From Sediminibacterium sp. TEGAF015 (lineage in GTDB: Bacteria > Bacteroidota > Bacteroidia > Chitinophagales > Chitinophagaceae): DNA of 64,000 bases. The DNA lies in NCBI RefSeq assembly GCF_025997995.1, contig NZ_AP026683.1, positions 1,488,501 through 1,552,500 of the forward strand, written 5' to 3'. The position numbers were made by a program, and so were the translations under genes. The notes under the pieces are model-generated. The model was not told where the DNA came from. It did no database searches and saw nothing but the letters and a program-made list of their open reading frames with translations. Positions 43,571 to 52,518 of the stretch are shown piece by piece (the first letter of the stretch is position 1; every line of letters starts with the position of its first letter).

Positions 43571-44653
43571 ATGGATGACTCTTTGTGCAATAAAATAGCG
43601 TTCACCCTTATTCCTTCTCTTGGGCCTGTTACCCGGAAGTTATTACTGGAAGCATTTGCGACGGTTGAGCATATTTTCAGCGCATCCGTTACTGATCTCT
43701 GTGCAGTGAGAGGTGTTGGAGAAAAAATGGCAAGGGAAATTAAAGCGTATCAACCCAATGAAAAAGCAACAGAAATGTTGCAGTTTATTCAGCAGCATCG
43801 GATTACCCCTTTGTTTATTACTGACCCGGATTATCCGCAGAAATTAAAAGATTGTCCCGATGCACCAACACTCTTGTATTACAAAGGAACTGCCAATGCA
43901 AATGCTGCCAGAATCATCAGTATTGTAGGTACCAGAATGCCCACTGCGTATGGTTATCATATTATTGAATCTCTTATGAAAGCCCTACCCAAAGAAGTTT
44001 TGATTGTAAGCGGTCTTGCCATGGGTATCGACACGATTGCGCATCAGCTGGCTTTGGAAAACGGGCTACAAACCATTGGGGTGCTGGCACACGGATTGGA
44101 TGAAATCTATCCCCCACCCAATAAAAACCTGGCCAAAACCATGTTGCTGCAAGGGGGATTGCTTACAGAGTTTCATTGTAAAACCATTCCGGAGAAATAC
44201 AATTTTCCTAAAAGAAACCGGGTGGTCGCAGGAATAGCAGACGCTACGATTGTAATTGAAACTGCATTAAAAGGTGGCAGTATGATTACTGCGGATTTTG
44301 CCTCCCAATACCATCGGGAAGTGATTGCCGTACCTGGAAGAATTACCGATCAGCGAAGCAGGGGTTGTATTAAATTGATTCAGGAAAACAGGGCATCTAT
44401 TTATACGAATCCGGATGAACTGCTGCAACAATTGAATTGGATTCCTACTACAGCAGCTTTGAGTGAAACAGAAAAAAACTGTATTGCTATTTTGAAGAGA
44501 AAGGAATTGTTTTCTCAGGAGGAATTATTTGCTTGTATGCAATTGGATATTGGAACATTTACCGGATTGATTTTTGAACTGGAAATGAAACAGATTATTC
44601 AGGTATTGCCTGGCAATCAGCTTACACTGATGCCCGCTTATTATTCCATTTAA
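43571..44653 (+). CDS. dprA: DNA-processing protein DprA
   Basis: 360 residues. N-terminal SAM-like helices (GVGEKMAREI), Rossmann core with ISIVGTRMPTAYG, IVSGLAMGIDTIAHQ, LAHGLDEIYPP, FPKRNRVVAGI and ALKGGSMITADFA; C-terminal winged helix. Loads RecA on incoming single strands during natural transformation. Ends inside the convergent MFS gene (32-base overlap). Confidence 0.96.
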   Translation: MDDSLCNKIAFTLIPSLGPVTRKLLLEAFATVEHIFSASVTDLCAVRGVGEKMAREIKAYQPNEKATEMLQFIQQHRITPLFITDPDYPQKLKDCPDAPTLLYYKGTANANAARIISIVGTRMPTAYGYHIIESLMKALPKEVLIVSGLAMGIDTIAHQLALENGLQTIGVLAHGLDEIYPPPNKNLAKTMLLQGGLLTEFHCKTIPEKYNFPKRNRVVAGIADATIVIETALKGGSMITADFASQYHREVIAVPGRITDQRSRGCIKLIQENRASIYTNPDELLQQLNWIPTTAALSETEKNCIAILKRKELFSQEELFACMQLDIGTFTGLIFELEMKQIIQVLPGNQLTLMPAYYSI

Positions 44654-45806
44654 CCAATAATAAACAGGCTATTAAAGAGAGTATTGCAGGAGTAGCAAAT
44701 GCCCACACAAAATAACTAGCATCGTTGTGATAAATCCAGCTGGAAAATAAGGCTCCGGTTCCAATACCTACTTCCAGAGCAATGTACATAGAGGCAATGG
44801 CTTTGCCCCTATTTTCAGGTTCACATAAATCAACAGTCCATGCGGTAATTACAGGACTGTTGATACCCCAGCTTAGCCCGTACAAAACGGACCCTGCTAA
44901 CATAACCGGCACTGATCCTGCAAGTGATAAAATAGCCATAGCAACCACCAGTGCAGCACTCGATCCTATCAGCACCGGCACTCTCCCGTACTGATCAGAA
45001 ATTTTCCCTGCAACAAAACGGATGAACAAGGAAGCTACCGTGAAAAAGGCAAAGAAAGTGCCCTTGTTGTGGAGACCTAGGTGTTCACTGAAATCAGGAG
45101 CAATGGTCAGGATGGTTCCAATAGAAAAACAAAGCAACAAAGTTATCATTGCAGGTCGTAAAGCAGATGCATCAAATATATCGCCGCGCTGAATTTGCAA
45201 ATCACTCCACTTGAATTTTCTTGCCGTGGGCAAGGTTTCTTTTACATTGTATAAAATAAAAACAGATCCCAGTGCCAGCAATGCGGATACATAAAACATG
45301 GGATTGTATCCAAAATTGTTTACGAGATAACTGCCTAGCATAGGGCCTGCAGAAGCCCCAATGGTATACCCTATGGCCAATGCACCCATGGCTTCTCCCC
45401 TTCTGGATTCATGTACCACATCAGCTCCGTATGCTGCTGTTGCAGTAGGCTTGAATCCTGTTGAAAATCCATGTACAAAACGCAACAGTAAAAAGCCGGC
45501 AACCGAGGTAAGCACCGGATATAATAAACTACAAACCACACATACCAGTGAGCCAAAAACCATTACCGGAACCCGGCCAATGGTATCCGTTAATTTTCCG
45601 CTGAAAGGTCTAGAAATGCCTGCCATCAGGGTAAATAAAGCAATAATCAGCCCCTTGTATTCTGCTCCGCCTATCCTAGTTAAATAGCCTGGCAACTCAG
45701 GTATCATCATATTAAAACTGGCAGAAAACAAAAAATTGCTGACACAAAGCAATCCAAATTGAAAAGTAAAATAGCGATGTTCCGGTTTGATAGTATTGGA
45801 TTCCAT
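44622..45806 (-). CDS. MFS transporter
   Basis: 394 residues from the ATG at 45806 (MESNTIKPEHRYFTFQF); the upstream frame to 45890 would overlap the guaB promoter. Twelve membrane segments; MFS loop motif GKLTDTIGRVPVM between helices 2-3, repeated as GKISDQYGRVPVL in the second half. Sugar or drug efflux type cannot be told. Convergent overlap with dprA. Confidence 0.9.
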   Translation of the reverse strand: MESNTIKPEHRYFTFQFGLLCVSNFLFSASFNMMIPELPGYLTRIGGAEYKGLIIALFTLMAGISRPFSGKLTDTIGRVPVMVFGSLVCVVCSLLYPVLTSVAGFLLLRFVHGFSTGFKPTATAAYGADVVHESRRGEAMGALAIGYTIGASAGPMLGSYLVNNFGYNPMFYVSALLALGSVFILYNVKETLPTARKFKWSDLQIQRGDIFDASALRPAMITLLLCFSIGTILTIAPDFSEHLGLHNKGTFFAFFTVASLFIRFVAGKISDQYGRVPVLIGSSAALVVAMAILSLAGSVPVMLAGSVLYGLSWGINSPVITAWTVDLCEPENRGKAIASMYIALEVGIGTGALFSSWIYHNDASYFVWAFATPAILSLIACLLLVKWNNKRASV

Positions 45807-45869
45807 TGAACGATGAGGCAAATTGCTTTGGTTGTTTGAGCGAATTGCCACGAAGGTAACAGAAATAAT

Positions 45870-45902
45870 TTTGGAAGAAACTTCAGGCATCTGCTATCTT
45901 TG
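45870..45902 (+). promoter_or_regulatory. Bacteroidota promoter of guaB
   Basis: TTTG at 45870, 21 bases, TATCTTTG at 45895-45902, then three bases to the ATG at 45906. Same geometry as before folD, again predicting a leaderless mRNA. Confidence 0.7.
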
Positions 45903-45905
45903 CCT

Positions 45906-47405
45906 ATGGCAACAAATCTCAATCAATCCCGCAAAAGCAATTCTGCTTCCCGTCTTTTTGGTGAAGGATTAACCTTCGATGACGTTCTTCTGATGCCCGC
46001 TTACAGTGATATTCTTCCCCGTGAAGTAAACATCAGCACCCATTTAACAAAAGACATTATCCTGAATGTACCCATTTTATCTGCAGCCATGGATACGGTT
46101 ACAGAAGCCAACCTGGCCATTGCCTTAGCCAGAGAAGGAGGCCTGGGTATTCTGCATAAAAACATGAGCATTGAAAAGCAGGCGGAACAAGTGAGAAAAG
46201 TAAAGCGCAGTGAAAGCGGTATGATCATTGACCCAATTACCTTATTAGTAGATGCAACCATTGGTGATGCGCTGAAATTGATGAGAGAAAATAAAATTGG
46301 TGGTATTCCTGTGGTAGACAATGCCGGAAAGCTGGTGGGTATTTTAACCAACAGGGATTTACGCTTCGAAACCGACAACAAGAAAAAGGTAAAAGAAGTA
46401 ATGACCAAGGAAAATTTGGTTACTGCTCCGGAAGGAACAGACATGAAGAAAGCAGAACATATTCTTCGCCAGTACAAGATTGAGAAACTTCCCGTAGTAA
46501 ACAAACAAGGAAAATTAATTGGGTTAATTACCTACAGAGATATTTTACAAATCAGAAATTTCCCTAACGCTGTAAAGGACAATCTCGGAAGACTGAGAGT
46601 GGGTGCGGCTTTGGGCATTACCAAAGATTTAATGGACCGCGCTGCTGCTTTGCAACAAGTAGGCGTAGACATTGTTACCTTGGATTCTGCACACGGGCAT
46701 AGCAAGGGTGTAATTGAAGCACTTAAAGCATTGCGCAAAAACTTTAAAAAGTTACCAATCATTGCAGGAAATGTAGGAACAGGTGCTGGTGCCAAAGCGC
46801 TGGCTGAAGCAGGAGCAGATTGTGTAAAAGTTGGGATTGGACCTGGCTCTATCTGTACCACTCGTATTGTTGCCGGTGCAGGCGTACCACAATTAACTGC
46901 TATTATGGAAGCCACCAAAGCCTTAAAGGCGAAGGGAATTCCGGTTATTGCAGATGGTGGTATCCGTTACACGGGAGATATGGTTAAAGCTTTAGCAGCT
47001 GGTGCCAATATGGTCATGATGGGCAGTGTATTTGCAGGAGTTGAAGAAAGCCCTGGTGAAACCATCATCTATGAAGGAAGAAAATTCAAAGAATACCGCG
47101 GGATGGGAAGCTTAGGTGCCATGAGTCAGGGAAGTGGAGACAGATATTTTCAGGACGTGGAAGCCGATATTAAGAAATATGTACCGGAAGGCATTGAAGG
47201 CCGTGTGGCTTACAAAGGAAATTTAAGTGAAATTATTTATCAGTATGTAGGCGGTCTGCGTTCGGGCATGGGATATTGCGGAGCCAAAGATATTCCTGCT
47301 TTGCAAAAAGCCACTTTCGTAAAAATTACCAATGCAGGCATGAAAGAAAGCCATGCACACGATGTAGACATTACCAAAGAAGCACCGAATTACAGCAGAA
47401 AATAA
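45906..47405 (+). CDS. guaB: IMP dehydrogenase
   Basis: 499 residues from the ATG at 45906. [16 protein letters not shown], paired CBS domains (about 100-215), and the catalytic GPGSICTTR loop with Cys, plus [15 protein letters not shown]. Oxidises IMP to XMP, committing to GMP. TTG-based earlier start would lie within the promoter. Confidence 0.98.
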   Translation: MATNLNQSRKSNSASRLFGEGLTFDDVLLMPAYSDILPREVNISTHLTKDIILNVPILSAAMDTVTEANLAIALAREGGLGILHKNMSIEKQAEQVRKVKRSESGMIIDPITLLVDATIGDALKLMRENKIGGIPVVDNAGKLVGILTNRDLRFETDNKKKVKEVMTKENLVTAPEGTDMKKAEHILRQYKIEKLPVVNKQGKLIGLITYRDILQIRNFPNAVKDNLGRLRVGAALGITKDLMDRAAALQQVGVDIVTLDSAHGHSKGVIEALKALRKNFKKLPIIAGNVGTGAGAKALAEAGADCVKVGIGPGSICTTRIVAGAGVPQLTAIMEATKALKAKGIPVIADGGIRYTGDMVKALAAGANMVMMGSVFAGVEESPGETIIYEGRKFKEYRGMGSLGAMSQGSGDRYFQDVEADIKKYVPEGIEGRVAYKGNLSEIIYQYVGGLRSGMGYCGAKDIPALQKATFVKITNAGMKESHAHDVDITKEAPNYSRK

Positions 47406-47417
47406 ATCCAGTCTCAC

Positions 47418-49037
47418 ATGAAGCAGGGAAATGCTTTTTCAGCAATTGGGTTAAGTATGCTTTCCGGCCTCATGCTCACGTTGGGTTGGCCAGACTGGTC
47501 TTATACCATTGCTTTGTTTTTTGCATGGATTCCCTTGTTATGGGTAATTGAACAGTATCCTCCTACTTTTGGGCTTTTGCGTTTTCCTGCCATTACGCTA
47601 TTCACCTGGAATATTGGTACCACCTGGTGGTTGTGGAACTCAACGGGCTTTGGTGCAGTAGCCGCAATTATCATCAACACCTGTTTAATGTGTTTGCCCT
47701 GGTGGGGATATATAACCCTAAGAAAACGAATGAATCAATGGCAATCATTACTGGGTCTGATTGCCTTTTGGTTGTGTTTTGAATGGGTACACTTAAACTG
47801 GAGTATCAGCTGGCCCTGGTTAACACTGGGGAATGGATTGAGTCCGATTGCTCCGCTAATTCAATGGTATGCCTATACTGGGGTTGCCGGTGGTTCATTG
47901 CTCATTTGGGTAATGAATATGCTGTCTTTTCAGTTTCTTTTGGCGCAGCAAAAAAGGAAGCTTATTCAAGTGGGTATATTCAGTGCTTCTATTTTTCTGC
48001 TGCTGGCATTTGTAGGGTGGATGAACTATCTCTCGCAATGGAATCCTGGTAAGGAAACCACCAAAGAAAACATTGTTGTTGTTCAACCCAATATTGATCC
48101 TTATCAGAAATTTGAATCACTCACTACAGCGCAACAGATTGAAAAATTAGTAAGCATCAGCAGCAGTAAAATCGATTCAAACACTAGCCTATTGGTCTGG
48201 CCCGAAACAGCCATGAGTGCAGTAGACTGGCAAGACAATATTCCGGTAAATCCTTATTATCAGCCTGTATTTCAGCTCTTGCAACAATATCCCAATCTAC
48301 AGTTGGTATCGGGGATTGAAACGTTTAAAAGATACGGCACTACTGCTGCAACTGCCACTGCACGTAAATCTGCAGAAGGCATTTATTATGATGCATTCAA
48401 TGCAGCTGTGCAATTGCAGACAAAAAAAGATAGTCAATCAATGGTTGCTATTCAGCAACCTGTTTTTTACAATAAAAGCAAATTGGTTCCGGGTGTAGAA
48501 TCCCTTCCTTCCTTTCTGCGTTTTATGGCACCGGTATTTGAACAGTTCGGCGGATCTACCGGCGGCTATGGTGTTTCGGATACGCCTGTTGTGTTCAGAC
48601 ATCCTTTGTATCAACAAAATGCGGCTCCCATTATCTGTTATGAAAGTATATACGGAGAATATGTTTCAGACTATGTAAAAAGAGGTGCCAATCTTTTAAC
48701 CATCATGACCAATGATGGATGGTGGGAAAATACAGATGGACACAAACAACATTTGCAGTATGCCAAACTAAGGGCAATTGAAACAAGAAGATGGGTGGCA
48801 CGAGCAGCCAACACAGGCATATCTGCTTTTATTAATCCAACCGGCACCATTGTGCAACAATTGGGTTGGGATCAGGCTGGTGCTTTACAGCAAAACATTT
48901 ACACTAGTAATGAACTCAGTTTTTATGTTCAGCATGGCGACTATATTTTTAAAATTGCCGTTGCCTGCAGTGTATTCCTACTACTGATATCTTTGCGTAA
49001 ACGTAGTAAATATGTCCGTAGAAAACAAACAGCTTAA
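47418..49037 (+). CDS. lnt: Apolipoprotein N-acyltransferase
   Basis: 539 residues. N-terminal membrane helices (about 12-200), then the nitrilase domain: Glu in VWPETAMSA, Lys in YNKSKLVPGVE, Cys in IICYESIYGEY, then TNDGWW. A last membrane helix near 510. Adds the third acyl chain to lipoproteins. Bacteroidota often use other enzymes, so a full-length lnt is worth noting. Overlaps the next gene by 26 bases. Confidence 0.95.
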   Translation: MKQGNAFSAIGLSMLSGLMLTLGWPDWSYTIALFFAWIPLLWVIEQYPPTFGLLRFPAITLFTWNIGTTWWLWNSTGFGAVAAIIINTCLMCLPWWGYITLRKRMNQWQSLLGLIAFWLCFEWVHLNWSISWPWLTLGNGLSPIAPLIQWYAYTGVAGGSLLIWVMNMLSFQFLLAQQKRKLIQVGIFSASIFLLLAFVGWMNYLSQWNPGKETTKENIVVVQPNIDPYQKFESLTTAQQIEKLVSISSSKIDSNTSLLVWPETAMSAVDWQDNIPVNPYYQPVFQLLQQYPNLQLVSGIETFKRYGTTAATATARKSAEGIYYDAFNAAVQLQTKKDSQSMVAIQQPVFYNKSKLVPGVESLPSFLRFMAPVFEQFGGSTGGYGVSDTPVVFRHPLYQQNAAPIICYESIYGEYVSDYVKRGANLLTIMTNDGWWENTDGHKQHLQYAKLRAIETRRWVARAANTGISAFINPTGTIVQQLGWDQAGALQQNIYTSNELSFYVQHGDYIFKIAVACSVFLLLISLRKRSKYVRRKQTA

Positions 49038-49839
49038 TACGCCTTATTACACTTTACAGTATCGTATTATCGGAAAAGGACAACCCGTTTTTTTAGTACA
49101 TGGTTATGGAGAAGACAGCCGAATCTGGAATAACCAGATAGATGCCCTTTCTGCAATATGCCAATTAATTATACTTGACTTACCAGGTTCAGGGCAATCT
49201 GTACTTACCCCGAAGGGTGTTGCGGAATGGTTACCAGAACTGAGCATAGATGAGCTAGCTGAATGCATTCACGAAATTGTACATGCAGAAGACCTTGCTC
49301 CCGCTGTTGTAATGGGGCACAGTATGGGGGGTTATATTACACTGGCTTTTGCCAACCATTATCCGAATCACCTGAAAGCTCTTGGACTGGTGCACAGTAC
49401 AGCTTTTGCAGATAACGCTGAAAAAAAATCGGTACGTTTAAAAAGCATAGAATTCATTAGGCAAAATGGAGGATATGCCTTGTTTAAAACTACCATGGTG
49501 AATTTATTCGGAGAATCATTTCGTTCATCAAACCCTGCATCCGTTCAGGAATTGGTAGAAGCTACTAAGGCATTTGATCCGCAGGTACTGATTGCCTATA
49601 CATATGCCATGATGCAAAGACCCGACAGGTCAGACCTTTTGCGTTATCTGCCTCAGCCGGTTTTGTTTGTAGCAGGACCAGAAGACATTGCTGCTCCTTT
49701 AACAGATCTGGAGCAACAAGCAACAATACCCAATAAATCGTATCTTAAAGTGATGGAGGGTGTTGGACATATGGGCATGCTAGAAGCACCCAGCGAAATG
49801 AACCGGCACTTATCCGGTTTCATTCAACTGTTTATCTGA
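49012..49839 (+). CDS. Alpha/beta hydrolase
   Basis: 275 residues. Oxyanion HGYGEDSRIW, nucleophile elbow VMGHSMGGY (Ser about 105), Asp in the VAGPEDIAAP strand and His in GVGHMGMLEAP. Cytoplasmic esterase or hydrolase, substrate unknown. Overlaps lnt by 26 bases. Confidence 0.93.
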   Translation: MSVENKQLNTPYYTLQYRIIGKGQPVFLVHGYGEDSRIWNNQIDALSAICQLIILDLPGSGQSVLTPKGVAEWLPELSIDELAECIHEIVHAEDLAPAVVMGHSMGGYITLAFANHYPNHLKALGLVHSTAFADNAEKKSVRLKSIEFIRQNGGYALFKTTMVNLFGESFRSSNPASVQELVEATKAFDPQVLIAYTYAMMQRPDRSDLLRYLPQPVLFVAGPEDIAAPLTDLEQQATIPNKSYLKVMEGVGHMGMLEAPSEMNRHLSGFIQLFI

Positions 49840-49840
49840 C

Positions 49841-52441
49841 ATGAAAATTTTCCGGCTACTGCTTTTATTGCTGTTGTTTTACAACACAAGCCAAGCAAGG
49901 CATATTGCCGGAGGAGAACTCTATTACAACTATATAAGTCCTGATGCAAACAATTCAGCCAATAGCATTTATGTAATCACGCTGCGCTTATTTCGTGAAT
50001 GTAATTCCGGCGGCCCAACGCTGGAAGCAGAACAAGCAACCGTTGGTATTTATGAAGGGGATATTTTATTTAGAAGTTTACCCTTGCCTAGAACTACGGA
50101 TGTTACCACCATTTCGCTGAATACCGCGGCTTTCCCCTGTCTGGTGGGCAATGTGGGCGCCTGTTATCAGGTGGCACTGTATTCTGCCACTATTTCCCTG
50201 CCCAATAGTCCCATTGGTTATACCTTGTCTCGACTGGGTTGTTGCAGAGTAGACTTTATTACGAATCTGGCCCAACCGGTGAGTGTGGGCAGTAATTATG
50301 TAACCAGAATCCCAGGTAGAATTGCCTTATCTGGCGGAGTGAACAGCAGTCCGCAGTTCAATGTAAAAGACACTGCCCTGATTTGCTCGCAAAAAAGATT
50401 CACCCTTGATTTCGGAGCCAACGATCCCGATGGGGATTCCTTAACGTATAGTTTCTGTGAAGCATTTAGTTCTCCCGGTGGCAATCAGAATGCTGCTCCC
50501 CCCAATACCCTTTCAAAAGATCCGCTGCCTTACAGAAGCCCCTTTAGTGGCAACCTGCCATTGGGTGATAAAGTCAGCATTGATCCATCCACTGGCGTAA
50601 TCAGTGGAATAGCTCCTGCTCCGGGAAATTATGTGGTTAATGTCTGTATTACTGAATGGCGTAATGGCAAAGCTTTCAATGAACACAGAAAGGATTTTAT
50701 CATGGCCGTTCAGGGTTGTGATTTTATTGAAGCCAATTTGCCCGATAAAATTATCCAATGCAACAATTTTACCGTGCTGTTCGAAAATGAATCCACTTCC
50801 TCCAGCATCACTAATTATGTTTGGAATTTCGGGGACTCAATTAATAATACGTATCCTCAATCTGGTTCGGTTAAACACACGTACAAAGACACTGGCGTAT
50901 ACAAAGCAACTTTAACGGTTACTGGTCCCAAAGGCTGTATAGGTACTGACAGTGTAGAAGTGAGGGTATTTCCGGGATTTAAACCTGCCATGACTATCAA
51001 TGGGAGTTGTTTTTTAAATCCATACTACTTCAATGATATAAGCACTTCTGTATATGGCATAGTCAACTACTGGCGATGGAATTTTGGGGATGAAACCCTT
51101 CTGTCAGATACGTCAAGAAACAAGAATGCACAATATCAATATCCTACTACTTCTGTTAAAAATATTCAATTGATTGTAGGAGATTCCAAAGGTTGTTTGG
51201 ATACCCTTACCAGAAACCTTGCAGTTTCAGATAAACCACTGTTGCAAGTCCCCTTTAAAGACACGTTAATCTGTAGTATTGACAGCTTGCCAATACGTGT
51301 TAATAGCAGTGGTATTTTCAGTTGGGAACCCAATCAAAATATCAGCAATACCAATACAGCCAATGTAGTTGTGTATCCCAAAGTAACTACCCAATATACA
51401 GTAAGCATCAACAACAACGGATGCATTAGTAAAGACACCATCACGGTAAATGTTTTACCTTTTATTAGTGTGCGTGCCGGCGCAGATAGTACCATTTGCT
51501 TGAACGATTCCATTGTGTTGCAGGTAAACAGCCAGGCACTGCAATATCGATGGACCAACGAGGCAGGTCAATTTGTTTCGGATCAGAAAAATCCGCGGTT
51601 ACAACCCACACGAACCACCCGATATTTTGTTAAGGCGAATCTGGGTAAATGCGAAGACAAAGACAGCATTCAAATTGTAACAATTCCTTATCCTACTGTA
51701 AACCTTAGCAGAGATACAAGTATCTGTTTTGGAAATGCAGTGATGTTGAATGCGCAGATAATGGGCAGCAGCTTCAGGTGGTCTCCCTCCTTAAATATGT
51801 TGCAGGCAAATACCTTAACCCCGCTGGTTACGCCTGCCAGTAGCAAAACCTATTACTTAACTGTTGGTGATACATTGGGTTGCAACAAATGGGTTACAGA
51901 CTCTGTGCAAATTACCGTTATCCCTAAGCCGATTGTTTTTGCGGGAAGGGATACTGCCATTAGCATTAACCAGCCTTTACAATTGAATGCTACAGGAGCA
52001 TCAAACTATCGATGGACACCAACCATAGGATTATCGGATGCAGGAATAGCCAATCCTGTTGCCCTTTTTGACAACCCGATTGATTCCATCCTGTATAGGG
52101 TTAGGGGCAGCAATAGCATTTGCTTTGGCGAAGATTCCATAAAAGTGATGGTCTTTAAAAACGGGCCAGACTTGTATATTCCCTCTGCCTTTACTCCCAA
52201 TGCAGACGGAAGAAACGATGTACTGAAACCCATACCAGTTGGCATTACACAGCTCAACTATTTTGCAGTGTTCAATCGCTGGGGACAATTGCTTTTTAAA
52301 ACAGCCGCATTGGGTGCAGGTTGGGATGGAACTTTTAATGGTGAGCCGCAACCCGCTGGTACGTATGTTTTTCAAGCTGAAGCAAAAGATTTTTCAGGAA
52401 AAACGATTTATAAAAAAGGGACTGCTGTTTTAATTCGTTAA
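49841..52441 (+). CDS. PKD-domain secreted protein with T9SS type B sorting domain
   Basis: 866 residues. Signal peptide ends SQA, then RHIAGGELYYNYI, an N-terminal beta domain, PKD domains (YVWNFGDSINNTYP, YWRWNFGDETLLSD), Ig-like repeats (PTVNLSRDTSICFG), and the C-terminal SAFTPNADGRNDVLKP ... AGTYVFQAEAKDF gliding-motility-type domain used as a T9SS type B signal. Probably a cell-surface adhesin. Paralogue follows. Confidence 0.93.
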   Translation: MKIFRLLLLLLLFYNTSQARHIAGGELYYNYISPDANNSANSIYVITLRLFRECNSGGPTLEAEQATVGIYEGDILFRSLPLPRTTDVTTISLNTAAFPCLVGNVGACYQVALYSATISLPNSPIGYTLSRLGCCRVDFITNLAQPVSVGSNYVTRIPGRIALSGGVNSSPQFNVKDTALICSQKRFTLDFGANDPDGDSLTYSFCEAFSSPGGNQNAAPPNTLSKDPLPYRSPFSGNLPLGDKVSIDPSTGVISGIAPAPGNYVVNVCITEWRNGKAFNEHRKDFIMAVQGCDFIEANLPDKIIQCNNFTVLFENESTSSSITNYVWNFGDSINNTYPQSGSVKHTYKDTGVYKATLTVTGPKGCIGTDSVEVRVFPGFKPAMTINGSCFLNPYYFNDISTSVYGIVNYWRWNFGDETLLSDTSRNKNAQYQYPTTSVKNIQLIVGDSKGCLDTLTRNLAVSDKPLLQVPFKDTLICSIDSLPIRVNSSGIFSWEPNQNISNTNTANVVVYPKVTTQYTVSINNNGCISKDTITVNVLPFISVRAGADSTICLNDSIVLQVNSQALQYRWTNEAGQFVSDQKNPRLQPTRTTRYFVKANLGKCEDKDSIQIVTIPYPTVNLSRDTSICFGNAVMLNAQIMGSSFRWSPSLNMLQANTLTPLVTPASSKTYYLTVGDTLGCNKWVTDSVQITVIPKPIVFAGRDTAISINQPLQLNATGASNYRWTPTIGLSDAGIANPVALFDNPIDSILYRVRGSNSICFGEDSIKVMVFKNGPDLYIPSAFTPNADGRNDVLKPIPVGITQLNYFAVFNRWGQLLFKTAALGAGWDGTFNGEPQPAGTYVFQAEAKDFSGKTIYKKGTAVLIR

Positions 52442-52518
52442 TAGATTTTAACGGATTTTTATTTGTTCAGGCAACCGCCACTTCCGTTTTTGTTTCTTAT
52501 TGGTTTAACTTGCTTTGT

